64,000 nucleotides of DNA from JASLDZ01 sp964244065 (GTDB taxonomy: Bacteria > Pseudomonadota > Alphaproteobacteria > Caulobacterales > Caulobacteraceae), in NCBI GenBank assembly GCA_964244065.1, contig CAXTHH010000002.1, forward strand, positions 434,001 through 498,000, in the 5' to 3' direction. Of the stretch, positions 1 to 8,451 are shown one piece after another (the first letter of the stretch is position 1; every line of letters starts with the position of its first letter). Under the pieces are notes generated by a model. The model made no database searches. It had not been told where the DNA came from and was given only the letters and a program-made list of their open reading frames with translations. The translations under genes were made by a program, and so were the position numbers.

Positions 1-1866
1 GGCGGCGTAGCCGAACAGCTTCACCTCCGGAACGCCCAGCGGGTGGAAGGCGGGGTTGGTCGGGTCGCTCAGCCGGCGGTGAAGCCAGGTGACGTTGCCG
101 CCGACGTCGAGGGCGCTCGTGGCGCGCCAGGTCGCGGCGGCCTCCGCGCCGTAATACTCGCCGTCGCCCACGTTGCGCGTCTGGGTGACCAGGCCGAAGC
201 CGTTCACTGTTACGGGGATGGCCAGCAGCGCGTCCTGCAGGTCAGAGTAGAAGACCGCCCCGGAGACGTCGAGGCGCGTCCCGACGGTCGCCTCCACCCC
301 CACCTCGTAGTTGATTGCGCGTTCGGAGCCGACATCCGGGTTGGGCACGGCCGTGCCCAAGCGCGAGCTGAAGCGCTCGAACAACGTTGGGAGGCGCGCG
401 CGGTCGGAGACGCTGGCGCGCAGCTTCAGGTCCGGCGAGACGCGCCAGAGCAGCGCCGCCTGCCCGTTCACAGCATCGTTGTTCTTCAGCGCGTAGCTCA
501 CCGGCAGAAAATCGATCAGGCTGTTGGCGATCGTCGTGCCGGTCACGCTGACGTTGATGTCGCTCGCTTTCTGCAGGTCCGTCCAGTCGTAGGACACGCC
601 CAGCACGAGATCCAGCGCGGAGGTCAGCTTGGTGCTGTACTCGCCGGCTACCGAGTAGGTCAGCTCGTCGTTCCGCTGCTCGGGCTCGCCATAGGGCGCG
701 TTGCGCGAAGGATTGCCCGTGGCGGGCGTGCGCACAAAGCCGTCCTGTCGCTCCTTGTGCACGTCTTGGCGCGCGTAGAAGACCCCCTTGAGCGAGCTGG
801 TGGGCGTCATCGTCCAATTGAGTTCGACGTTCCCGCCGACGGCGTAGTCCTCATAGAAGGAGTTGAACGCCCGCGGCAGCGACTGGGTGGTCTGGCTGGC
901 GTCGTCGAACGCGGACAGCAGGTTTTCGAAGGTGTTGCGGTACAGGCGCGTGCGCAACGTCAGCGTGTCGGTCAGGCGGGTGCGGCTGAGAAAAGCTAGG
1001 CTGTATGTGTTCCAGTATGGCCAGCTCCAGAAGCGGGTGCTGGCCGTGTCTGTGACGCTGTAGGGCGCGTTCTTCTCGCCTTCAGAGCGGGTGTAGTTCA
1101 GCGAGTATTCGTCCGTCGCGTTTGGCGTCCAACCGACCTTGGCGTTGATGCGCCAGTCCTGTGCATTCGACCGCTCGCGCTCGCCACCGTTCTCCAGGAC
1201 TGTGGGCTGGAAGCTGTCGGATAGAGTGAAGTGATCGCGCTTGGAGTAGGCGCCCGACAGCTGCCAGTACACACGGTCGGAGCGGCCGCCGATCCGGCCG
1301 CTGGTCAGCCACGCCTCGTTGTCACCGGTGCGACTGAAGTATTCGTTCACCTGAAACTCGCCCTCTATCTGCGCGGCCGGCCGGCGCGTCACGAGGTTCA
1401 CCGCACCGCCAATAGAGCCGGGGCCGTCCAGCACGGAGACGTAGCCCTTGCTGACCTGCACCTCGGCGAGATCTGCTGTCAGAAAGCGGCCGAAGTCTAT
1501 GCGGTTGTCGGCCGGAAGGAACACGCGGACGCCGTCCACCGATAGCGTGGTCTGGAACCGGTCAAACCCGCGTACGAAGATCAGCCGCTCGTTGCGCGAA
1601 CCGCCCGTGTTCGAGCTGTTGGCGCCGGGGATGAGGTCCAGCGCCTGGTCGACAGTCTGGCGATTGAACGTCTTCAGCGTCTTGCCGCTGATCGTAGAAC
1701 CGCCCAGGGGAAGGCCCTCGGCGGTGCGGGCGGTCACGCGCAGCTCGCCCAAGGTATAGACGTCGTTCGCCGCAGGGGAGGCGGCCGGGGCGGCCACGAA
1801 CTGGGCGAGCACGGGCGTTGCCGAAAGGCCGACGGCGCAGGCCGCCAGCGCTGATCGAACTCGCAT
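1..1866 (-). CDS. TonB-dependent outer-membrane receptor (3' end outside window)
   Basis: The minus-strand frame is open from an ATG at 1866 to the window edge, giving at least 622 residues with no stop; the C-terminal barrel end is missing. The first ~22 residues form a Sec signal peptide ending in PVLAQ. A TonB-box-like stretch (LGELRVTARTAEG) and a plug domain with GSIGGAVNLVTRRP follow, then beta-barrel sequence rich in aromatic and Gly residues. Such proteins carry scarce nutrients across the outer membrane using TonB energy. The gene lies 80 bp downstream of a ModE-like regulator on the same strand. Molybdate- or metal-linked control is therefore possible, but the substrate is not readable. 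It is confidently a TonB receptor. Confidence 0.93.
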   Translation of the reverse strand, partial: MRVRSALAACAVGLSATPVLAQFVAAPAASPAANDVYTLGELRVTARTAEGLPLGGSTISGKTLKTFNRQTVDQALDLIPGANSSNTGGSRNERLIFVRGFDRFQTTLSVDGVRVFLPADNRIDFGRFLTADLAEVQVSKGYVSVLDGPGSIGGAVNLVTRRPAAQIEGEFQVNEYFSRTGDNEAWLTSGRIGGRSDRVYWQLSGAYSKRDHFTLSDSFQPTVLENGGERERSNAQDWRINAKVGWTPNATDEYSLNYTRSEGEKNAPYSVTDTASTRFWSWPYWNTYSLAFLSRTRLTDTLTLRTRLYRNTFENLLSAFDDASQTTQSLPRAFNSFYEDYAVGGNVELNWTMTPTSSLKGVFYARQDVHKERQDGFVRTPATGNPSRNAPYGEPEQRNDELTYSVAGEYSTKLTSALDLVLGVSYDWTDLQKASDINVSVTGTTIANSLIDFLPVSYALKNNDAVNGQAALLWRVSPDLKLRASVSDRARLPTLFERFSSRLGTAVPNPDVGSERAINYEVGVEATVGTRLDVSGAVFYSDLQDALLAIPVTVNGFGLVTQTRNVGDGEYYGAEAAATWRATSALDVGGNVTWLHRRLSDPTNPAFHPLGVPEVKLFGYAA

Positions 1867-1946
1867 TTTCACCCCCGTTATCTACGGTCGGGAATAGCGG
1901 TCCGTCTGCACCCGGCCTAGTGCGCCGACGCCACGGCTTATCCGGA

Positions 1947-2294
1947 TCAAGGCTCGCCGGAGCCGCGCGGGGGCTCGACTGTCGCCAGGAAGGGCGCCGC
2001 GACAGCCTCGGCGCTGACCTCGACACTGCGGTAGGCGGCCACGACCTTTTGGCCGAACTCCGTCAGCACGGCCCCGCCTCCTTGCCGGCCGCCGGTCTGA
2101 GTGCGGACGACGGGATGCGCCAGGCCCGTGTTCATCTCGGAGATCAGCGTCCAGGCGCGACGGTACGACATCCCGAGCGCGGCCCCCGCCGCTGAGATGG
2201 AGCCCTCGCAGGCGACGGACTCCAGCAGCCTGATCTTGCCGGGGCCGATCCGACCGCCGTCGTCCAGGTCGATGCGGATGGAGAGATGCGCCAC
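1947..2294 (-). CDS. ModE-like single-domain transcriptional regulator
   Basis: The 115-residue protein matches the N-terminal winged-helix domain of ModE/LysR-type regulators: an IRIDLDDGGRIGPGKIRLLE opening, a GSISAAGAALGMSYRRAW helix-turn-helix, and a GGGAVLTEFG wing. E. coli ModE is about 260 residues and binds molybdate through C-terminal Mop/TOBE domains. Those are absent here, so ligand sensing, if any, must differ. It sits directly upstream of and co-directional with the TonB receptor and probably controls it. The ATG at 2294 is the only sensible start. Short ModE-like proteins are known; molybdate responsiveness is inference. Confidence 0.88.
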   Translation of the reverse strand: MAHLSIRIDLDDGGRIGPGKIRLLESVACEGSISAAGAALGMSYRRAWTLISEMNTGLAHPVVRTQTGGRQGGGAVLTEFGQKVVAAYRSVEVSAEAVAAPFLATVEPPRGSGEP

Positions 2295-2679
2295 CCGATC
2301 AAGCTAGGCGCTCCGGGTCCTCACGATCCAGCCCCATCGAAGTAGGGCCGAACGCACCCTTGAGGCGGCGGCGCGACCTGCCCGTCACGTCTGGCTCCAG
2401 ATACGTCCCAGGGTGGCGTGACTCCCGCAGGCTGACCGATGGGTGTCTTAGGCCTGCATGTTCGTCTCCGCCGAGTTGCGGTGGTCCTCGGCTGGCCAGA
2501 ACGTGGCGGAATGTGCACGGTGAAATCGGGCCAGCAGCCGCTGCGTGTCGGCCAGCGATGTTTCGGCCACCCGCCTTTGCGCTGGCCGGCGGGGCGAGCC
2601 CGTTGCTGATCGCGCGGCTCAGCCGTTCGGGTGACTACCGGGTCGCCATCCTGGTCTCGGCGGCGGGCTTGGCCGCCTG
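2295..2679. other. Intergenic region between nucleoside deaminase and modE-like gene
   Basis: About 385 bp without a convincing gene. Short open frames on both strands lack ribosome binding sites and recognisable protein character. It contains the possible structured leader annotated at 2377-2431 and presumably the promoter of the minus-strand modE-like/receptor unit. Confidence 0.6.
2377..2431 (-). promoter_or_regulatory. Possible structured RNA leader upstream of modE-like gene
   Basis: On the minus strand two stems nest: CCTGC pairs with GCAGG, and inside them GTCACG pairs with CGTGAC, enclosing a further TCTG-GAGC-CAGA hairpin. The element ends about 80 nt before the modE-like start. I could not match it to a known riboswitch. 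In GC-rich DNA such stems can arise by chance. Confidence 0.25.
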
Positions 2680-3174
2680 CTAGGTGTTCCCCTGCTCGGA
2701 CTCCGGCACGGGGTCGCTCGGGCCGTAGTAGAGTCGCGCGCAGTCGTCGCGCAGGACGCCGCCTGAGATCGTCACGTCTTCTCGGTACGCGTCGGTGATG
2801 AAGGCGAGCGTGTCGACGTGGCGGGCCTCGAAATACATCTCGTGCACGTCCTCCCGCCCGGCCCCGTAGACGACCCGTCCGACCTTGGACCAGACCGAGG
2901 CCATGGTGCACATCCCGCACGGCTGAAGCGTGCTGTAGAGCGTCGCCCCGCGCAGCTCCCCGCTGGCCCGGCCGCGTCCGGCGGCCCGGATGGCCTCCAT
3001 TTCCGCATGCGCGGTCGAGTCCTGGTGTTCGTCGACATGATTGCGCTCGGCGGCGATCACCTGACCATCGAGCACGATCACGCAGCCGATCGGCGACAGC
3101 GCGGGGTCGTGGCCCTTCTCCGTGGCGACCGCGAGGGCCTGCCGCATGAAGCGCTGATCTTCGTCGTCGGTCAT
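2680..3174 (-). CDS. Nucleoside/cytidine deaminase family protein (zinc hydrolase)
   Basis: The 164-residue protein carries both zinc signatures of the CMP/dCMP-type deaminase fold: HAEME (His56 ligand, Glu58 proton shuttle) and PCGMC (Cys86 and Cys89). Family members deaminate cytosine, guanine or tRNA adenosine. The exact substrate is unclear; a HAE plus PCxMC arrangement in a ~160-residue protein fits guanine or general nucleoside deaminases. The frame stays open upstream to 3591, but that extension is compositionally non-protein-like and overlaps the YdcZ-type gene, so I start at the ATG at 3174. The YdcZ-type gene is divergently transcribed 72 bp away. Confidence 0.9.
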   Translation of the reverse strand: MTDDEDQRFMRQALAVATEKGHDPALSPIGCVIVLDGQVIAAERNHVDEHQDSTAHAEMEAIRAAGRGRASGELRGATLYSTLQPCGMCTMASVWSKVGRVVYGAGREDVHEMYFEARHVDTLAFITDAYREDVTISGGVLRDDCARLYYGPSDPVPESEQGNT

Positions 3175-3246
3175 GGCGTGCGTCCCCGGGGTGTGAGCCT
3201 GTCTGCAAGGCGCGGAACGCCGCGCCGTTCCTGATGCGAGACCTCG

Positions 3247-3690
3247 ATGCTCCAGCTGCTTCTGCCGCTCGCCGCCGTGGTCCTGGTGGGGGTCGGGGTG
3301 GCGCTTGAGACGCCCACGAACGCGCTCCTGGCCAAGACCTCCGGCTCGGTGCTCTGGGCGTCGCTGTTCTCGTTCCTTGCGGGGACGCTGGTGTTGACGG
3401 CTGCTCTGGTCGTGCGGCGCCCGGCGCTGAGTGCCGACTGGGCCGCGGCGCCCTGGTACGCGTGGGCGGGCGGCGTCTACGGGGCGCTGCTCGTGCTTGC
3501 GTCCGCCTGGGCGACGCCCAAGCTCGGGGCCGGCACGACCCTGGTGGTCATCGTCGCCTCCCAGGTGGCGCTCGGCGTCCTGCTCGACCACTTCGGCCTG
3601 CTAGGCCTCGAAAAGCACCCCGCGGGCGCGGTGAGGCTGGCCGGCGTCGCGATGGTATGCACGGGCGCCCTGCTGGTCGCACGCGGCTGA
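3247..3690 (+). CDS. YdcZ/DUF606-type small multidrug/metabolite transporter
   Basis: The 147-residue protein is almost entirely hydrophobic with four or five membrane helices. It has the YdcZ/DUF606 pattern: an N-terminal helix, then ETPTNALLAKTSGSVLWASL, then a second helix. This family is a half-sized branch of the drug/metabolite transporter superfamily; its transport function is mostly unproven. It is divergent from the deaminase gene and stands alone; the 244 bp up to the amidase start hold no gene that I can see. Confidence 0.87.
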   Translation: MLQLLLPLAAVVLVGVGVALETPTNALLAKTSGSVLWASLFSFLAGTLVLTAALVVRRPALSADWAAAPWYAWAGGVYGALLVLASAWATPKLGAGTTLVVIVASQVALGVLLDHFGLLGLEKHPAGAVRLAGVAMVCTGALLVARG

Positions 3691-3934
3691 GCACGGGGAC
3701 GACCGACGAAGCTCGCGCGCAGGAAGGAGCGGCGTATCGCCGTCGAGGACCGTGGCGCCGCGACGGCTTCCTTGTCCTCATCCTCGACCGCTGATGCTGC
3801 GGCGGCCACGGGCCGGCGGGGGAGCTGGAAGCGGCCGCCCGCGCTCCGGGCGGCCTGTCCGCGGATGCGTTCGGATGACCTTGGCGGGCGCGTCCGCTAC
3901 GGCGCAGACACCAACGCCCGAGTGGAGAGAGGCG

Positions 3935-5227
3935 ATGTCCGACCGAGCACACGCCGCCTTGCAGCGGATCGCGGACCGCAACCCGCGCCTCAACGCGATC
4001 CTCTCGGTCGATCCCGGAGCGGTCGGGGGATCGGGCGCGCTGGCGGGCGAGCCGGTCGTCGTGAAGGACTGCATCGACATCGCCGGCCTGCGCACTTCGC
4101 AGGGCTCGTCGCTCGGCGCCGGGAGCGTGGCTCCGCGGGACGCGGCGGTGGTGGAGCGCCTGCGCGCCGCCGGCGCGGCGCTGGTCGCGAAGGCCCACCT
4201 GACCGAGTTCTGCTTCGGCGCCACGGGCGAGAACATGCACTTCGGCGACTGCCGCAATCCTTGGGACGACCAGCGGATCACGGGCGGATCGAGCAGCGGT
4301 TCGGCGGCGGCGGTCGCGGCGGGGATGGTGCGGATGGCGCTGGGCACCGACACCGGCGGGTCCGTCCGCGTCCCGGCGGCGCTGTGCGGGGTCGTCGGGC
4401 TGCGGCCGACGCTCGGCCGCGTCTCCAACCGCGGCGTGCTGCCGCTCAGCCTGCTCTGCGACACCGTCGGGCCGATCGCAGCGACGGTGAAGGAGGCGGC
4501 GCGCCTGTTCGCCGTGATCGCCGGCTACGACGCCGCCGATCCGGTCTCAGTCCCGTTCGACGATGATCCGCTCGCCGTGCTCAGCGCGCCGGTCGCCGGA
4601 CTGCGCATCGGGCTGCCCCGCACCCCCTTCTTCGACGGCCTCGACGCGGACGTCGCGTGCGCCGTGGAGCAGGCCGCAGCCGCCCTGGAGGCTGAGGGCG
4701 CGCGGCTGGTCGACGTGGCGGTGGCCGACCCGGCGGCCCTGGCCGACCACACCGCCTTCCGCTTCGTCCTCGCCGACGTGGCGCAGGCGCGGGCGGCCGA
4801 GATGCGCGACCACGCCGGCGAGCTCGGCCCCGGCGTCCGCGCGCGGATCATGCTCGGCCAGGCGGTGAGCGGAACCGACTACGCGGCCTGCCTGCGCGCC
4901 CTGTGGCGGTGGAAGGCCGACCTGCGGGCGATCTTCGCGTCGCGCGCCGACGTGCTGCTGACGCCGACGACCCCCGTCACCGCGCCGCTGTGGTCGGACT
5001 CGCGCGACATGGTGGCGGCCACGCGCGCCATCTCGCGCCTGACCTACGACGTGGGCGCGGCGGGGACGCCGGCCCTGTCGGTCCCATGCGGCTTCGACCG
5101 CCGCGGCCTTCCGATCGGCGCGCAGCTGATCGCGCCCTGGGGAGGCGAGGCGCGCCTGTTCCAGGCGGGCGCGGCGCTCGAGCGCGCCCTGGAGCTGGCT
5201 CTGACGCCGCCTGATTGTTCGAACTAA
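3935..5227 (+). CDS. Amidase signature family amidase
   Basis: The 430-residue protein has the Ser-cisSer-Lys machinery of the amidase signature family: VVKD with Lys44, a TGGSSSGSAA loop holding the cis-serine around residues 119-121, and GTDTGGSVRVPA with nucleophile Ser143. These enzymes hydrolyse amides to acid plus ammonia or amine. The ATG at 3935 is chosen because GGAGAGAGGCG sits just in front of it; the frame extends further upstream without protein character. It precedes the CoA-transferase pair, and a TTCGAA operator overlaps its stop codon. It could release an acid that the CoA-transferases activate. Glu-tRNA amidotransferase GatA is an alternative, but it is usually longer and has GatB/GatC neighbours. 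Confidence 0.92.
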   Translation: MSDRAHAALQRIADRNPRLNAILSVDPGAVGGSGALAGEPVVVKDCIDIAGLRTSQGSSLGAGSVAPRDAAVVERLRAAGAALVAKAHLTEFCFGATGENMHFGDCRNPWDDQRITGGSSSGSAAAVAAGMVRMALGTDTGGSVRVPAALCGVVGLRPTLGRVSNRGVLPLSLLCDTVGPIAATVKEAARLFAVIAGYDAADPVSVPFDDDPLAVLSAPVAGLRIGLPRTPFFDGLDADVACAVEQAAAALEAEGARLVDVAVADPAALADHTAFRFVLADVAQARAAEMRDHAGELGPGVRARIMLGQAVSGTDYAACLRALWRWKADLRAIFASRADVLLTPTTPVTAPLWSDSRDMVAATRAISRLTYDVGAAGTPALSVPCGFDRRGLPIGAQLIAPWGGEARLFQAGAALERALELALTPPDCSN

Positions 5228-5228
5228 T
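5214..5228. promoter_or_regulatory. Putative GntR-family operator (TTCGAA dyad) upstream of CoA-transferase pair
   Basis: ATTGTTCGAACTAAT is an inverted repeat (ATTnGTTCGAACnAAT) centred on TTCGAA. It overlaps the amidase stop codon and lies 58 bp before the next start. Similar TTCGAA cores occur in the gntR-hyuA gap and before the citE-like gene. Confidence 0.55.
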
Positions 5229-5286
5229 CATTGCCAATACGGGTGCGGCTTGGCAGGCTGACCAGCACGAGGACCGGAGTGAGGCG

Positions 5287-6447
5287 ATGACGCGGCTGCC
5301 GCTGGACGGGCTCAAGATCGTCAGCTTCGAGCAGTTCGGGGCCGCCCCTTACGCCACCATGTTCCTCGCCGACCTGGGGGGCGACGTGCTGAAGGTGGAG
5401 TCGGCCGACGGCGACTTCGCGCGGCGCACCGGCCCGCTGACGCTCGGGCCCGGCGACAGCCTCTATTACCAGTGCTTCAACCTGAACAAGCAAAGCCTCG
5501 TCCTGGACCTGAAGGACGGGGGCGACCGCGCGCTGTTCCACCGTCTGGCCGGCGAGGTGGACGCCGTGGTCAACAACCTGCGGGGCAATCTGCCGGCGCG
5601 GCTCGGGCTCGACTACGCGGCGCTCTCGTCGGTGAACCCCAGGATCGTATGCGGCCACATCTCGGCCTACGGGCGCGAGGGGTCGCGCGCCGCCTGGCCC
5701 GGCTACGACTTCCTGATGCAGGCCGAGGCCGGGTTCATGATGCTGACCGGCGAGCCCGACACCACGCCCGCCCGCGTCGGCCTGTCGATGGTCGACTACA
5801 TGACCGGGATGATGATGGCCTTCGGCCTCGTCAGCGCGATCCGGGGGGCGGAGCGCGACGGGCGCGGCGGCGACGTCGACGTGTCGCTGTTCGACGCCGC
5901 CCTCCACCAGCTCGCCTACCAGGGCATGTGGGCGATGAACGCGGGGGTGGAGACGCCGCGGCTGCCCCGCTCGTCCCACCCCGCCACCACGCCGGTGCAG
6001 CTCTACACGAGCGCGGACGGCTGGATTTACGTCTGCTGCATGACCGACCGCTTCTGGGAGATCCTGGTGGAGCGGATCGGCCGGAGCGACCTGGCGCAGG
6101 ACCCGCGCTTCGTCGACCGCGACGCGCGGCTGGCCAACCGCGACCTGCTGACCGGCGTGCTGGACGCGGTGTTCGCCCGCCGCCCCACCGCGCACTGGAT
6201 GGCGCTCCTGAACGGCCACATCCCCATCGCGCCGGTCAACGGCCTGAACGCGGCGCTGGCCAACCCCTTCGTCGCCGAGGCGCAGATGGTCCGCGAGGTG
6301 GCCCACGCCTCGGGCGAGACGCTGCGCGTGTTCGCCAACCCGATCCGGCTGGACGGCCAGCGCGTGGCGCAGCGCGCGGCTCCGGCGCTCGACTCGGCGG
6401 GGCCGGCCGTGCGGGCTCGCCTCGCGGCCGAGGACGCGGCGGCGTGA
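5287..6447 (+). CDS. CoA-transferase family III (CaiB/BaiF) protein, first of tandem pair
   Basis: The 386-residue protein is a type III CoA-transferase. It has the N-terminal Rossmann region (LDGLKIVSFEQFGAAPYATM), LGGDVLKVE, and the invariant aspartate at Asp170 (SMVDYMTG) that forms the acyl-enzyme anhydride. The family moves CoA between carboxylic acids without free intermediates. The ATG at 5287 has GGAGTGAGGCG just before it. The stop overlaps the start of a second CaiB homologue (GTGA), so the two are translationally coupled and may form a heteromer or act on related acids. A TTCGAA operator lies upstream. Substrate unknown. Confidence 0.93.
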   Translation: MTRLPLDGLKIVSFEQFGAAPYATMFLADLGGDVLKVESADGDFARRTGPLTLGPGDSLYYQCFNLNKQSLVLDLKDGGDRALFHRLAGEVDAVVNNLRGNLPARLGLDYAALSSVNPRIVCGHISAYGREGSRAAWPGYDFLMQAEAGFMMLTGEPDTTPARVGLSMVDYMTGMMMAFGLVSAIRGAERDGRGGDVDVSLFDAALHQLAYQGMWAMNAGVETPRLPRSSHPATTPVQLYTSADGWIYVCCMTDRFWEILVERIGRSDLAQDPRFVDRDARLANRDLLTGVLDAVFARRPTAHWMALLNGHIPIAPVNGLNAALANPFVAEAQMVREVAHASGETLRVFANPIRLDGQRVAQRAAPALDSAGPAVRARLAAEDAAA

Positions 6448-7550
6448 AGCTCGACGGGCTGCGCGTCGCCGACCTCAGCATGTTCCTGCCCGGGCCGGTG
6501 ATCACCCAGATGATGGCCGACCACGGCGCGGAGGTGGTCCGGGTCGAGCCGCTCTCCGGCGAGCCGTCGCGCGCCTTCGGGCCGTTCGGGGCCGACGGCG
6601 GGTCGCTGTGGTTCCGCAACACCCACCGGGGCAAGCGCAGCGTCGCCCTCGACCTGAAGTCGCCCGCCGGGCAGGCCGCGATCCGCCGGCTGGCGGAGGG
6701 GGCGGACGTGGTCGTCGAGGGCTTCCGCCCCGGCGTCGCCGCGCGGCTGGGCATCGACGCGGCCAGCCTGCGGGCGCTCAACCCGCGCCTGGTGCACTGC
6801 TCGATCTCGGCCTACGGCCAGGACGGTCCGCTCGGCGGCCAGGGCAGCCACGACATGGGGGCGCAGGCTTACACCGGCTTCCTCGCGCTGAACGACGACG
6901 GCGAGCGGCCGCCGGTGGTGCCGGGCGTGCCGTCGGCCGACATGGCCAGCGCCATGACCGGTCTGGCGGCGATCCTGATGGCGCTCTACCGCCGCGAGGC
7001 CACCGGGCGCGGCGATGCGATCGACGCGTCGATGTACGACAGCCTCATCGCCTGGAGCCCCCACCTGGCGGCGCAGGTCCTGGGCGACGGGGTCGCCCCG
7101 ACGACGCGCACGCATCGGTCGATCGGCGGCTCGGCCTTCTACAACCTCTACCCCACCGCCGACGGCCGCAGCATCGCGCTGACCGGCCGGGAGCTGCGCT
7201 ACGCCGAGGCGCTGCTGGACGCGCTCGGGCGGCGCGACCTGCTGCCGCTCGCCGCCTGCGATCCCGGGCCCGAGCAGCAGCGGCTGATCGGCGAGCTGCG
7301 CACGATCTTCGCCACGCGCACCTTCGCGGAGTGGAGCGCCTTCCTCGCCGGCGTCGACGTCAGCTGGGCGCCGGTGCTGGACATGGCCGAGGCGTTCGAC
7401 CACCCCCACGCCGCCGCGCGCGGCATGCTGGTCGACGACGGCGCGGGCGGGCGGGTGATCGGCACGCCCATCAAGTTCGCCGAGGAGCCCGGCCGCGTCC
7501 GCCCCGACGCGCCCGCCCTGGACGCCGACGCGGGGTTCGGCTGGAGCTGA
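6444..7550 (+). CDS. CoA-transferase family III (CaiB/BaiF) protein, second of tandem pair
   Basis: The 368-residue protein begins at a GTG overlapping the stop of the previous gene by 4 bp. It has the type III CoA-transferase fold: LDGLRVADLSMFLPGPVITQ, DHGAEVVRVEP, and the conserved aspartate at Asp166 (PSADMASAMTGLAA). The sequence differs clearly from its neighbour, so this is an old duplication or a true two-subunit enzyme rather than a recent copy. The gene ends 3 bp from the stop of the convergent GntR regulator. Confidence 0.92.
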   Translation: MKLDGLRVADLSMFLPGPVITQMMADHGAEVVRVEPLSGEPSRAFGPFGADGGSLWFRNTHRGKRSVALDLKSPAGQAAIRRLAEGADVVVEGFRPGVAARLGIDAASLRALNPRLVHCSISAYGQDGPLGGQGSHDMGAQAYTGFLALNDDGERPPVVPGVPSADMASAMTGLAAILMALYRREATGRGDAIDASMYDSLIAWSPHLAAQVLGDGVAPTTRTHRSIGGSAFYNLYPTADGRSIALTGRELRYAEALLDALGRRDLLPLAACDPGPEQQRLIGELRTIFATRTFAEWSAFLAGVDVSWAPVLDMAEAFDHPHAAARGMLVDDGAGGRVIGTPIKFAEEPGRVRPDAPALDADAGFGWS

Positions 7551-7553
7551 GCT

Positions 7554-8297
7554 CTAATCGGTCATCTGCACGAGCTGATTGTAGACGAAGTCGCGCGACC
7601 GGTGCACCGTGACGGAGATCATGAAGATCGTGCTGTTGGCGTCGAAGTAGCGGCGCACGATCTCCAGCACGCTGGCGCCCGGCTTGTCTGAGAGCGCGCC
7701 CGCCTCCTCCACGGTCAGGGCCTTCGCCCGGATATCCTGCGACAGCATCTTGGCGCGAAGGCCGCGGTGCTGCTCGACCCACTCGTAGATGGGCCCGATA
7801 CCCAGGTCGGCTTCGGCGGGGATCGCGGCGCGCACCGGATCGACGTAGACGCGCACGAACGCCACCGGGTCGTGCCGTTCGTCGTGCCGCACGCCCGACA
7901 GGAACTGCCAGTCGCGGAACTCCTCGCAGCCCAGCAGCCTGGCCAGCGGCGCGTCGGTGCGCAGCAGCGGCACCCGGGTCCACGCGACCCGCGTGCCCGC
8001 GACGTAGTTGAGCAGTTCCGCCCGCGATCCGCTGGCGTGGCGGAAGACGCTGACCGGCGTGCGGCTGACCACCTGCGTGCCCGATCCGCGGCGGCGGCGG
8101 ATCAGCCCCTCCGCCTCCAGCATGGCCAGCGCCTCGCGCAGCGCGTAGCGGCTGACCCCCTCTGTGGCGCACAGCCGCTCCTCGGTGGGGAACGGCACGC
8201 CCACCGGGAACTCGCCGCCCTCGATACGACGCCGCAAGGACTCGTAGATCTCGCGCGGGCGGCGCGACGATGCGCCCGCGGCGGCCTTGGTAGCCAT
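7554..8297 (-). CDS. GntR family (HutC/UTRA) transcriptional regulator
   Basis: The 247-residue protein has a GntR winged helix near residues 15-75 (PFPTEERLCATEGVSRYALR then EALAMLEAEGLIRRRRGSGT) and a C-terminal UTRA ligand-binding domain. The ATG at 8297 follows GGGAGACG. It is divergent from hyuA with a TTCGAA element in the shared 154-bp gap, the usual layout of an autoregulated repressor of the neighbouring operon. UTRA regulators usually sense a pathway substrate or intermediate. It most likely controls the flanking CoA-transferase and hydantoinase-type genes. Confidence 0.94.
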   Translation of the reverse strand: MATKAAAGASSRRPREIYESLRRRIEGGEFPVGVPFPTEERLCATEGVSRYALREALAMLEAEGLIRRRRGSGTQVVSRTPVSVFRHASGSRAELLNYVAGTRVAWTRVPLLRTDAPLARLLGCEEFRDWQFLSGVRHDERHDPVAFVRVYVDPVRAAIPAEADLGIGPIYEWVEQHRGLRAKMLSQDIRAKALTVEEAGALSDKPGASVLEIVRRYFDANSTIFMISVTVHRSRDFVYNQLVQMTD

Positions 8298-8384
8298 GTC
8301 GCACGTCTCCCTGAGGTCACCCTTAGGACTGAACGACGCCGCCGAGAACCGGCATCTCGCCTCGACGCCGCAGGCGCGAAGGTA

Positions 8385-8390
8385 TTCGAA
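8385..8390. promoter_or_regulatory. Putative GntR operator core in gntR-hyuA divergent gap
   Basis: A TTCGAA core (context GGTATTCGAACTTTTC) lies between the divergent starts at 8297 and 8452. It is the weakest of the three TTCGAA sites: the outer arms are not symmetric. Its position suits autoregulation plus control of the hyuA operon. Confidence 0.45.
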
Positions 8391-8451
8391 CTTTTCATTG
8401 ACGGGGCTATGGTTTGGCCGCAGCCTAGCTTCCACAGAAGGGGCCGCCGTC

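Noticed and set aside
43..999. Plus-strand frame of 318 codons at the left edge
   Set aside because: It is the antisense shadow of the TonB receptor, whose minus-strand frame has signal peptide, plug and barrel motifs.
2377..2431. Known riboswitch (cobalamin, TPP or Moco)
   Set aside because: Some GC-rich stems resemble riboswitch pieces, but the conserved boxes of those classes could not be matched; kept only as a low-confidence hairpin.
3175..3591. N-terminal extension of the nucleoside deaminase
   Set aside because: The extension is antisense to the YdcZ-type gene and has unusual Arg/Gln/His-rich composition; the deaminase domain begins at 3174.
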